DNA from: Alcanivoracaceae bacterium
GTDB taxonomy: Bacteria; Pseudomonadota; Gammaproteobacteria; Xanthomonadales; Marinicellaceae
Assembly: GCA_016744455.1 (NCBI GenBank)
Contig: JADGEI010000011.1
Location: forward strand, 42,223-106,222
Reading direction: 5' to 3'
DNA: 64,000 nucleotides
Shown piece after piece: positions 57,601 to 64,000 of the stretch (its first letter is position 1; each line of letters opens with the position of its first letter). The position numbers and the translations under genes are program-made. Below the pieces are notes generated by a model. That model did no database searches. It had not been told where the DNA came from and saw only the letters and a program-made list of their open reading frames with translations.

Positions 57601-57724
57601 TCGAATCAATAGCCAATAGAATCGGTGATATAAATAACAGAACTATAGCAACTAGTTTTCTGTAACAGTAGTTTTTTTTCTGACTATTTATGATTGAGCA
57701 ATATTTTTTATTCCGCATATGCAA
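54686..57724 (-). CDS. Propeller-sensor diguanylate cyclase
   Basis: The 1012-residue protein has an N-terminal signal or membrane segment (VAIVLLFISPILLAI), then many two-component-regulator propeller repeats ([IV]-W-[IL]-[GA]-T-x-x-G-[LI]), a Y_Y_Y domain (about 690-770), a membrane helix (about 800), a coiled coil and a GGDEF domain. The active loop is GGEEF near residue 925, so it should make cyclic di-GMP. TTG 57724 is favoured over ATG 57718 because AAGGAG lies 10 nt before the TTG. The sensor half resembles that of the hybrid regulator at 4942-8829. Confidence 0.9.
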   Translation of the reverse strand: MHMRNKKYCSIINSQKKNYCYRKLVAIVLLFISPILLAIDSRQWHIQKIQVEDGLPDSTIFSIQQDKSGFMWFGTTNGIARYNGYTFKTFKHEGTDPNSISNNNAGNIFIDSKNNLWIGTFGGGVNKFNLNTGKLKRFPYSNSKIHEMISENVQTFFEDKSSNIWIGTAAGLYRLQDGKLTHFNHDKDNENSLIHSRVWDIVADEQDNIWIGTTDGLSQFNPKTGEFNNYNLPKELILNVSSNQFRKLILYNDTLWIGSSTGLFSMDLKTKLIKSHSTEIKINDLFLIDDGHFLIASMGGLYYFDLNKEAFSIDQKGEVWQLFDHIDVRNIFLDQSEILWLATRNNGIIKIDQAGGLFQHHKDFIPKNQFSEKSKQVWSMKFDSQQNLYLATSGMLFKRSKENKISTITTKNSNQIPGIIRYITQADNKGMWIAGSDGLFFLEKNGTIAQTINEPFDLVGIKPTDVFSVVETKTGEIWLALYNLGVLRWNPNNSTAELIQSYQSGLMTDLNILDIYQDTDGNIWMASYIAGLLRYNSKSKQIELFDHDYNDDSSISSNRVRDIFQDSNGKLWIATSRGLNLFIPKSNSFKNYMQPDGLLDNSIYSITEDSKQNLWLSYKFGISHFNPTREEMTNYLLNTSIKYDGLTPRAATIDKKDKLYFGSSNGFYTFNPKDIKSSSKYNPLLKLTNVAINNHVIPFEALSSNQNKFELSHKDQVISFDFAALEYKVPEQVKYSYRIDGLQNNWHDVTTSRHIELNNLNPGNYKLEIKANNNDGRWAIQTLKIDIIVHPVWWNQGWIRALIALLAIVIALAFHYYRTYKIKSRNLLLESQVESRTSELLSLNEKLRIASHTDYLTGLYNRMGFLNKVRNKPINSANSCIVLSDVDDFKNINDLHGHSAGDEVLKVITMVMRSFIKKGDFLARWGGEEFIFYFDNKNEEEIKQIIENMRIKIQDTKTTYKNHIISVTCTFGICQLIPGMSLDKCINAADRAMYIGKSKGRNTIIVTNFSGE

Positions 57725-57942
57725 CTTTTGATAACTCCTTAATAATCATCATGGTTGATCATTTTAAAAGAATTATACTACTCTGTTTATAAAAAGTAAA
57801 AAACCTTTAATATTATTTCTATCAAACCTACAAATTATCGAGTATTATTTGATGAGTAAATGTTCCAACCACTTAAGGGTTTCGTTTATGAACATAAATC
57901 TTCTTCGAAAATTGAAATAAATAATTATAACCCATGGTGCAT

Positions 57943-58330
57943 TTAAGCAATATAAACTTTTAAATTATTGATATTGCGATTTTTAGAATGATTTATCCAC
58001 TGAATTACAGTTAGTCTAGTTACCTTAAATAATATTCTTGACTTAAATCCTTCAAATGTTTTGCATAATTTATTCGAATCATAAATTGGTCACAAAGTTG
58101 TGAGATCAAGGTTTCAATTCTCTTTCTTGCTCTTGATAACGACCAATGCATCTTCTTGAAATTAAATTAAATTTTACGCATAGGCGCCTCTAATTTAATG
58201 TCTTTATTTTCGAACAAATCCAATTGAATACTGTGACTTAAATAGCCTTTATCTCCAATCAAACAACAGTGTTCTAGCTGCTCTTTAGCATCTTCCAAGT
58301 AATGTATCCAAAACTTTGGCATAATTATTT
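57943..58330 (-). pseudogene. IS982-family transposase remnant
   Basis: The minus strand reads IHYLEDAKEQLEHCCLIGDKG, YLSHSIQLDLFENKDIKLEA and PMRK, then a stop; after frame changes it reads ARKRIETLISQLCDQFMIR, NYAKHLKDL and VIQWINHSKNRNINNLK before a final stop. This is the order of the C-terminal half of IS982 transposases. The N-terminal half is missing and several stops interrupt it, so it is inactive. Confidence 0.75.
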
Positions 58331-58520
58331 TCTAAGTTTCACATGTAATAGTATTTTTTTGATATTAAGAACCAATAATATCCAAGGCTTTTGCCATTGA
58401 GTAACTTTTTTTAACTATTTCCTAATTGCACCAAGGGTTGGAACAGTAAAATAGTACATAGCCATTTTTTATAATTTTCCCAAATAATTTGTTCATAAAA
58501 TCTTATCGGAATACAAACAA

Positions 58521-59486
58521 CTAGATATAATTTTGCAACCCTAGTTTTTCAGGATAGGGGTTTAAATAGTATTGACTTTTAATATACTCGGAGCCATATT
58601 GCATAATATAATGATTGAGCAATGATAACGGCGTTGCAAGATTGACTTCAAACTTTCGGTAGCGTTCCAGAACATTAATAATATCTGTTTTTGCAGTTGG
58701 TGTTAATGAATTTTTTATATAGCCAAATATGTGTTGCAAGGTATTGAAATGATGAGCACGTTTTGCCGGTTTTGCAATGGCTTGCATAAATTTAGTTGAA
58801 TAGAACTTATATAGTTCTTGCAAACTCAAATTTGATGACCCATTTAGCAATCGCCCAAGAGATTTATACGCTTTTTGATTATGCGCCATGACGATATACT
58901 TATATTTGCTATGGTATTGAATAAGATTATGCATGGTTAATTTATCACCCTTTAGTTGATTCAGTCGATTGTAAGCATATACTCGCATAATAAAATTTTC
59001 ACGTAGCCCTTCGTCATTCAATCGCCCATCTTCTTCTACAGGTAAGTTTGGGTACTTTTTCATCAAGGCTTCTGCAAAAAGTCCGGATCTTTTTTTTGCA
59101 TGCGAATGTCCATTGTCTTGATAGACTTTTATTCGTGACATGCCACAACTCGGTGAATTTTTCATTAAAATATAACCGCATAAATCAGACTGGTTTTCGA
59201 TAAATTTGACATAACCGCGTGATAGTTTATGAGTTAAATCTTCAACTGTGTCATTTCCTTGTTTATTTGAGTAAATTAATTTTGGATTATCAAAATCTCC
59301 AACCAACCTAATGGCAGGTCTTGGTGTGCCTAATCCTGCCGCCATTTCAGGACAAAACTGACGGAATTGAAAAAACTCACTTAATGTCTGAACACAGTAC
59401 TTTGACTTAGTGTGTCCACCATCAAATCTTACTTCTTCGCCCAAAAGACAAGCACTGATACCTACTTTCACATTATTTTCATGCAT
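58521..59486 (-). CDS. DUF523/DUF1722 fusion protein (YbgA-like)
   Basis: The product of about 321 residues has an N-terminal DUF523 domain (VGISACLLGEEVRFDGGH, CPEMAAGLGTPRPAIRL, LMKNSPSCGMSR) with conserved cysteines. A C-terminal DUF1722 domain (YKYIVMAHNQKAYKSLGRL) follows, the YbgA domain. In E. coli ybgA is beside the photolyase gene; here it is divergent from tspO-phr. The start is ATG 59486; GTG 59504 is in frame. Its biochemical role is unsettled; a DNA-repair or light-response link is inferred from neighbours. Confidence 0.88.
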   Translation of the reverse strand: MHENNVKVGISACLLGEEVRFDGGHTKSKYCVQTLSEFFQFRQFCPEMAAGLGTPRPAIRLVGDFDNPKLIYSNKQGNDTVEDLTHKLSRGYVKFIENQSDLCGYILMKNSPSCGMSRIKVYQDNGHSHAKKRSGLFAEALMKKYPNLPVEEDGRLNDEGLRENFIMRVYAYNRLNQLKGDKLTMHNLIQYHSKYKYIVMAHNQKAYKSLGRLLNGSSNLSLQELYKFYSTKFMQAIAKPAKRAHHFNTLQHIFGYIKNSLTPTAKTDIINVLERYRKFEVNLATPLSLLNHYIMQYGSEYIKSQYYLNPYPEKLGLQNYI

Positions 59487-59517
59487 ATTTTGTGATAATC
59501 TCACTTTATAAATTTAA

Positions 59518-59529
59518 TATTGTACAATA
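59518..59529. promoter_or_regulatory. Palindrome in the short divergent ybgA-like/tspO promoter region
   Basis: TATTGTACAATA is a perfect 12-bp palindrome in the 49-bp gap between divergent genes, 6 bp before the tspO ATG. It could be an operator shared by both directions. Confidence 0.35.
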
Positions 59530-59535
59530 ATAATC

Positions 59536-60054
59536 ATGAAAACAGCACAAAACCCCTATAATGACCAAATTAATAAAAAACATTTAAAATCCTTTTCTCT
59601 ACTTGTTTTTATAGTGTTTCTTATAATAAATTTTGCAGGACTTTATTTAGGGAGTTTATCTACATCTAAAGCTGTTCTAGCAGAATGGTATCTAAGCTTG
59701 AATAAATCACCAATTACACCGCCTGGATGGTTTTTTGGATTTGCATGGACAACTATAATGATTTGTTTTGCTTTTTATATGGCAAAAGCTTATTCAGTTG
59801 TTCAAAGTAAACAGAAGTTAATCGGCTTGTTTTCAATACAATGGTTGTTAAATTTTCTGTGGAATCCTGTGTTTTTTGCTATGCACAATATTTCACTTGG
59901 ACTGGTTATAATTGTTGCTTTAACATTAATTGTAGCGACTTTTATTCTTTATTATCGGAAAACATTACAAGGATATTCGCTGTTTTTATTGCCGTATATT
60001 TCTTGGTTATGTGTTGCTAGTTATCTTAACCTTTACATTTTACTCAACAATTAA
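59536..60054 (+). CDS. tspO: TspO/MBR-family membrane protein
   Basis: This 172-residue protein has five membrane helices and the TspO signature: WYLSLNKSPITPPGWFFGFAWTTIMICFAFYMAKAY (split here as LNKSPITPPGWFFGFAWT and FYMAKAY), then WLLNFLWNPVFFA. TspO binds porphyrins and hydrophobic ligands and in bacteria responds to light and oxidative stress. phr begins 5 bp after its stop, so the two are co-transcribed. The N-terminus is longer than usual by about 20 residues. Confidence 0.88.
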   Translation: MKTAQNPYNDQINKKHLKSFSLLVFIVFLIINFAGLYLGSLSTSKAVLAEWYLSLNKSPITPPGWFFGFAWTTIMICFAFYMAKAYSVVQSKQKLIGLFSIQWLLNFLWNPVFFAMHNISLGLVIIVALTLIVATFILYYRKTLQGYSLFLLPYISWLCVASYLNLYILLNN

Positions 60055-60059
60055 TTAAG

Positions 60060-61472
60060 ATGGAAACCGAAAATTTGGTTTGGCTAAGGAATGATTTACG
60101 CTTGGAAGATAACCCTGCCATTTACAGAGCCTCTAAAAACAATCCTATTCGTATTGTGTTTATTCTCACTCTTAAGCAGTGGCAACATCACAATGTTTCT
60201 GAAGCACGCATTGGTTTAATGTTGGACATTGTAAAAAATATCTCAATGCAATGTAACGAATTGGGAATTACATTCGATGTATTGAAATGTAACTGGTTTA
60301 GTGATATTCCTGAACAACTTAATAATTATTGCCACGCTCATACTATCAATGAGCTTTGGTTTAATAGAGAAACGCCTTTTGACGAAGAACAAAGAGACTT
60401 AAAAGTTGCAAATTTATTGCATAAATTTAATATTCAAGTAAATGCCTTAGCACATGACTTAATTGTCAGCCAACCAGTTTTCAATCTTTCAAAAAAACCA
60501 TTTAAAGTCTTTACAGCTTATTATAAAAAATGGTTACTGATGTTAAAAAACCAAAACAACAATGTATTACGCCTACCAAATAAACAGGCACAAAATGTAA
60601 ATAATGACATAAGTTTATTAGAAAAACATCAATTCGCTTACAGGCATGATTTATGGTCACCATGTATTGACAAAATAAATTCAAACTTCGTTACTTTTTG
60701 CCATAAAAAATTATTTACCTATGAAAACTTAAGGGATTTTCCAAATACTGTTGGCACCAGTCTTTTGTCTCCCTACCTCTCTTTAGGCTGCCTTGGACCA
60801 AGAACATGCTTACATCAAATTAACAGCACATACAAACAAACAAATGGGGAAGACCAGAAAAATTGGATAAATAGCTCATGGCTAAGAGAACTAGCATGGA
60901 GAGACCTTTATCGACAACTAATGGTTCATTATCCTTATATCAGTAAAAACCAAGACTTTAAAGCCAAAACAAAAACAATCCCTTGGAGAGAGGATGAAAT
61001 AGGATTTGAAAAATGGTGTCTAGGGCAAACTGGTTTTCCAATAATAGATGCTGCCATGCGACAATTAAATCAAACAGGCTGGATGCATAATCGCCTCAGG
61101 ATGTTGGCTGCAAGTTTTTTGACTAAATTGCTCTTTGTTGATTGGCGAAAAGGCGAAAAATATTTTATGCAAACGTTAATTGATGGTGAATTTTCTGCAA
61201 ACAACGGTGGTTGGCAATGGAGTGCATCAACTGGTTGTGATTCAGCTCCTTATTTTAGGGTGTTTAATCCGACGCTTCAGTCTGAAAAATTTGATAAAAC
61301 AGGTGGGTTTATACGTAAGTTTGTGCCCGAAATTGCCGAACTCGATAACAAATCAATTCATAACCCTACATCAATACAAAGACAAAAGCTTAATTATGCA
61401 GAGACGGTAATTGATTATAAAACTGCTCGTTTAAAAGCAATCGAAATATTTAAATACAATAATTCACAATAA
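60060..61472 (+). CDS. phr: Deoxyribodipyrimidine photolyase (class I CPD photolyase)
   Basis: This 470-residue protein has an N-terminal antenna domain (LVWLRNDLRLEDNPAIYRA) and the FAD domain. Signature segments are ELAWRDLYRQLMVHYP, TGFPIIDAAMRQLNQTGWMH, NRLRMLAASFLTK and NGGWQWSASTGCDSAPYFR, with FNPTLQSEKFD. It splits cyclobutane pyrimidine dimers with blue light. It is co-transcribed with tspO and divergent from the ybgA-like gene. Confidence 0.95.
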   Translation: METENLVWLRNDLRLEDNPAIYRASKNNPIRIVFILTLKQWQHHNVSEARIGLMLDIVKNISMQCNELGITFDVLKCNWFSDIPEQLNNYCHAHTINELWFNRETPFDEEQRDLKVANLLHKFNIQVNALAHDLIVSQPVFNLSKKPFKVFTAYYKKWLLMLKNQNNNVLRLPNKQAQNVNNDISLLEKHQFAYRHDLWSPCIDKINSNFVTFCHKKLFTYENLRDFPNTVGTSLLSPYLSLGCLGPRTCLHQINSTYKQTNGEDQKNWINSSWLRELAWRDLYRQLMVHYPYISKNQDFKAKTKTIPWREDEIGFEKWCLGQTGFPIIDAAMRQLNQTGWMHNRLRMLAASFLTKLLFVDWRKGEKYFMQTLIDGEFSANNGGWQWSASTGCDSAPYFRVFNPTLQSEKFDKTGGFIRKFVPEIAELDNKSIHNPTSIQRQKLNYAETVIDYKTARLKAIEIFKYNNSQ

Positions 61473-61482
61473 TTTCACTGTC

Positions 61483-61511
61483 TTGACATTAATATATGCT
61501 GGCATTAATAA
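61483..61511 (+). promoter_or_regulatory. Sigma-70 promoter of the MipA-like gene
   Basis: TTGACA (61483-61488), a 17-bp spacer and TAATAA (61506-61511) place transcription start near 61518, just before the start codons at 61522 and 61534. Confidence 0.55.
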
Positions 61512-61533
61512 TAGACCATAAATGGTACTTAAC

Positions 61534-62274
61534 ATGAAAAAAATAGTCATTACTTTATTATTCATCACTCTAAATCTTACAGCTCAAGAAAACAAAAAAA
61601 AACCTCCTACAGGTTTTATCTATGGAGCGGGAATGGCATATCAACAACAAATATACAAAGGATTTGATCAGCGAACCATCGCCATTCCATTGTTAGGATA
61701 TGTTGGTGAGAAGTTGAATGTTTATGGGCCATTTATCAGTTACTCTTTATTGCATAAAAATGATTGGAGTTTTGATCTTAATCTGGTTCCACGATTTAGT
61801 GGTTATGATGAGGATGATAGTGGTTTTTTTATTGGTATGCAGAAAAGAAAAGACTCATTAGATGCGGGTTTTACTGTTAAATACAATCCCAACAAGTGGT
61901 CGTACCAATTTAAGGCACTAGCCGATGTATTATCAAATTCAAAAGGCAGTGAATTTGAAATAAACATTGCCAGAAAATTCAGGTACAAATTTTTAACTGT
62001 TGAACCAGCTCTATCGATTCAGCACTATGATAAAAACTTAAACAACTATTACTATGGCGTTATGCAAGATGAAGCCACACTATTAAGACCCTCTTATCAC
62101 ACTTCATCAACACTTAACAAAAGCCTGAAACTATCTGTCTATTCACCAGTGCCAATTGGTTTAGTTAGATTAGATTTAACTAATACTTGGTTCGGTTCAG
62201 AAATAACAAATTCGCCTTTAGTTGATTCAAAGCAAGCATTGGGTGCTAGGCTTTTCTTTGTCACTTATTTTTAA
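61534..62274 (+). CDS. MipA/OmpV-family outer-membrane protein
   Basis: This protein of about 246 residues has a signal peptide (MKKIVITLLFITLNLTAQ), alternating beta-strands, and an aromatic C-terminus ...RLFFVTYF typical of outer-membrane barrels. It has MipA/OmpV features: YGAGMAYQQQIYKGFDQR near the N-terminus, IPLLGYVGEKLNVYGP and the strand-rich middle. MipA links lytic transglycosylase and PBP1b in E. coli; OmpV members serve as porins. ATG 61522 is also in frame. Confidence 0.82.
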   Translation: MKKIVITLLFITLNLTAQENKKKPPTGFIYGAGMAYQQQIYKGFDQRTIAIPLLGYVGEKLNVYGPFISYSLLHKNDWSFDLNLVPRFSGYDEDDSGFFIGMQKRKDSLDAGFTVKYNPNKWSYQFKALADVLSNSKGSEFEINIARKFRYKFLTVEPALSIQHYDKNLNNYYYGVMQDEATLLRPSYHTSSTLNKSLKLSVYSPVPIGLVRLDLTNTWFGSEITNSPLVDSKQALGARLFFVTYF

Positions 62275-62700
62275 TCAATAATAAAACTTTCAATCATTGA
62301 GAAAAACTTAAAATGAGCTTGGAAAAAGATCCGCATAGAATTTCTACTTGCCTTATCTATTCAAAACACTTTACGAAGTGCATATTTTTACCACATAAAA
62401 AGGCTCTTTGAATAGATCTGGTGATTATGTGAAAATAAAGAGTATCTTCGATTAATATGTGTTATTTCCTAGCTAAAGCCATAGATTTTCCATGTAAGAC
62501 TCTTTTACTAAATTTCCAGTAGATGTATTATATGGCATTTACCATATAAGAGAGTCATGGTGTTTTTTCATTACCGAATCGTATATCACCCTATAAAAAG
62601 CCTCTAATAAAGCTTATATGAACAATATCTTGATAACTGTCAATACTTTGAGTTTAGCAATTAATATAATGCATTTATTTAAAACGCAAAGGAAAAAATT
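62275..62700. other. Intergenic region before ompW
   Basis: No gene is supported. A short frame near 62312 (MSLEKDPHRIS...) stops within about 32 codons and looks unselected. The 3' part holds the ompW leader with AAAGGAAA before the ATG and an FNR/Anr-like box at 62630. Confidence 0.4.
62630..62643 (+). promoter_or_regulatory. FNR/Anr-like box upstream of ompW
   Basis: TTGATAACTGTCAA differs from the TTGAT-N4-ATCAA consensus at one base and lies 57 bp before the ompW start codon. FNR control of ompW is known in E. coli; here it is inference from sequence. Confidence 0.4.
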
Positions 62701-63384
62701 ATGAAAATAAAAAAATCATCTTTACTCGCATCATTGGCATTATTATGCTCTTCCACGTCTTATTCAATAGAGCAAGGCGACTGGTTATTACACGTTAGAG
62801 CTATAAATATAAATCCAAATGATAGTAGTAGTTTATTAAATGTTGGCGGTTCTGATTTAGCAGGCACAGGAGTTTCAGTTGATAGTAATAACTCACTTGA
62901 TATTTCTCTTGGTTATATGATAACTGATAATTTCTCCGTAGAACTTCTTGCTGACTTAAGTAGTAAACACACAGTAAGCGTATATGGACTTCCAACTTCT
63001 TTAGGTGTAGCTGATGGTACAGATGTTGTAGATACAAATGTATTGCCGCCTACAGTATTTGCTCAATACCATTTCAATCCAAAAGGTAAAGTTCGTCCAT
63101 ATGCAGGTTTAGGATTAAACTATACTTTATTTTTCAATGATGATTTAACCGATGGTGCAGTTGCTGCGTTAGGTGCTAGCAACCTTGATTTGGATTCTTC
63201 ATTTGGATTTGCTGGACAATTTGGTATAGATTTTCAAATGAAAAATGATTGGTCATTTAATATTGATCTAAAATATATTCAAATTGATACTGAAGCAACT
63301 TTTAACTCAGCTTTAGGGCCTGCAAAAGTAAGTGTTGATATAGATCCATTAGTAGTTGGAATTGGTTTTGGAAGAACATTTTAA
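62701..63384 (+). CDS. ompW: OmpW-family outer-membrane porin
   Basis: The 227-residue protein has a signal peptide (about 22 residues), then GDWLLHVRAININPNDSS, LDISLGYMITDNFSVELLA, PPTVFAQYHFNPKGKVRPYAGLG (split here as PPTVFAQYHFNPKGK and RPYAGLGLNY), and a C-terminus ...VVGIGFGRTF ending in Phe, as barrels recognised by BAM do. OmpW forms an eight-stranded barrel passing small hydrophobic molecules. A strong terminator follows. Confidence 0.93.
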   Translation: MKIKKSSLLASLALLCSSTSYSIEQGDWLLHVRAININPNDSSSLLNVGGSDLAGTGVSVDSNNSLDISLGYMITDNFSVELLADLSSKHTVSVYGLPTSLGVADGTDVVDTNVLPPTVFAQYHFNPKGKVRPYAGLGLNYTLFFNDDLTDGAVAALGASNLDLDSSFGFAGQFGIDFQMKNDWSFNIDLKYIQIDTEATFNSALGPAKVSVDIDPLVVGIGFGRTF

Positions 63385-63418
63385 ATTATAGTAAACCAAG
63401 ACAACTTAACTCCCATAA

Positions 63419-63466
63419 TAAGCCCTTCTCATTGAATTTTTAAAGAGAAGGGCTTATATATTTTAG
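63419..63466 (+). terminator. ompW intrinsic terminator
   Basis: TAAGCCCTTCTC (63419-63430) and GAGAAGGGCTTA (63445-63456) are perfect 12-bp arms around a 14-nt loop, followed by TATATTTT. Confidence 0.85.
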
Positions 63467-63680
63467 GAAAATATTAATTAAGCACCCTTTGGTAAAGAAA
63501 GTTAATCGTGATTAAAAGTCAGTTTATAGACAAGAGCTTCGTTGGTAATACTAAAATTCAGAGAAAGTGGAATAACACCCTATTCTTATCGCAATATTCA
63601 ACTGAACTGACCTTTAAAATCAGATGATAATGATTGCTCATGACCACATAGAAACAGACATCTCTATTGACATTTAACAA

Positions 63681-63835
63681 TTACACGGTCAATGCTTGTG
63701 CTACATGAGCCATATCAGCCGACAGTTCTTTGTCTAACAAACGGCTAATTTTGGGATAATCATAAAGACCGCGTATAACCCGACGAATACTATTTTTTGG
63801 CCAACCGACTTAAAGCCTGACGAACCACAGTAGAA
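63681..63835 (-). pseudogene. Decayed DUF6088 (AbiEi-like antitoxin) fragment
   Basis: The minus strand reads STVVRQALSRLAKK, then after a frameshift SIRRVIRGLYDYPKISRLL, DKELSADMAHVAQAL and a stop. DUF6088 proteins have this order (QALSRLVKKG-IRRV-RGLYDYP ... LL ... PDP-IA-AL), but the rest of the domain is missing on both sides. It is a truncated, frameshifted relic of a putative toxin-antitoxin or abortive-infection component. Nearby lies a short tandem AGATAAACAA (63834-63853). Confidence 0.55.
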
Positions 63836-63956
63836 GATAAACAAAGATAAACAAAGACACACACATTAAAAGTAAATATCCTACACCACTTTAGGAAATC
63901 GCCCACATCATTTCAAAGAATATTTTCATAAAATAGTAATTTTTATGGAGAATAAG

Positions 63957-64000
63957 ATGACATTAGCACGAAAATATTTAATTTCGCCTGAGGATACGCC
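63957..64000 (+). CDS. Probable REP-associated tyrosine transposase (3' partial, window edge)
   Basis: GGAG (63947-63950) precedes the ATG at 63957. The visible residues MTLARKYLISPEDTP match the start of Y1/REP-associated transposases, which continue with YYHCISR-type residues; the window ends before that can be seen. Such enzymes mobilise or maintain REP-type repeats, so the REP/MITE-like element at 8959 may belong to the same biology. Confidence 0.5.
   Translation, partial: MTLARKYLISPEDT

Noticed and set aside
59502..59516. CRP site in the ybgA-like/tspO gap
   Set aside because: TGTGA and TCAC are only 5 bp apart instead of 6 and the second half is incomplete.
1..64000. CRISPR array, tRNA or rRNA
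   Set aside because: I saw no regularly spaced direct repeats of CRISPR length and no cloverleaf-like or rRNA sequence; DNA-level repeats in beta-helix genes are coding.

Overview
The window is AT-rich chromosomal DNA from a gammaproteobacterium. Typical gammaproteobacterial blocks support this: rpsO-pnp, divergent rne/rluC, hemH, nfuA, mrcB, a ZntR-like regulator with its metal permease, and an RND pump with a TetR repressor. A free-living marine relative of Marinicella is my guess only; no rRNA or other decisive marker is present. I see no tRNA, rRNA, CRISPR array or prophage.

Bases 1-17.8 kb form a region of large secreted proteins: beta-helix proteins, FG-GAP/VCBS propeller proteins and a small cadherin-like protein. 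They surround a hybrid two-component sensor-regulator with a periplasmic propeller and an AraC-type output (4942-8829). Six otherwise unrelated proteins in the window end at the same short C-terminus, roughly [ILM]-F-x-[DN]-[GS]-F-E, and a seventh carries it internally. Two of these genes (9193 and 11051) also share an upstream pair of direct repeats spaced exactly 21 bp and lying 60-61 nt before the start codon. This is what an AraC-type activator site looks like, and the neighbouring hybrid regulator is the obvious candidate. This tagged-exoprotein set with its shared control element is the most interesting system here.

From 17.8 to 29 kb the content is mostly housekeeping: a yeast-type cytosine deaminase, DUF1329, HAD and SDR enzymes, a nucleosidase, pnp/rpsO, cytidine deaminase, SURF1, a CDP-glycerol-type transferase and a small cytochrome c. 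An IS66 remnant lies at 18.4 kb. From 28.7 to 34.7 kb is an RND efflux operon with a divergent TetR gene and a perfect palindromic operator, then a secreted protein. Next come PBP1b (mrcB), a ToxR/CadC-like TPR regulator, and a two-gene operon encoding a fibre-like protein and a small FE-tagged protein. A ZntR-like regulator with a 20-bp-spacer, apparently leaderless promoter drives an SO_0444-type Cu/Zn permease.

From 42.6 to 53.7 kb lie rne, rluC, an esterase, nfuA, a periplasmic DUF442 phosphatase-like protein, a 2OG-Fe(II) oxygenase, two tandem membrane-anchored proteins sharing a four-cysteine C-terminal signature, and hemH. Just after hemH, on the other strand, a small basic ORF reads into a strong terminator hairpin before any stop codon, as arfA ribosome-rescue genes do. 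The last 10 kb hold a propeller-sensor diguanylate cyclase, an IS982 remnant, a light-stress cluster (YbgA-like/TspO/photolyase), MipA- and OmpW-type outer-membrane proteins, a decayed DUF6088 gene and the first codons of a probable REP-associated transposase.
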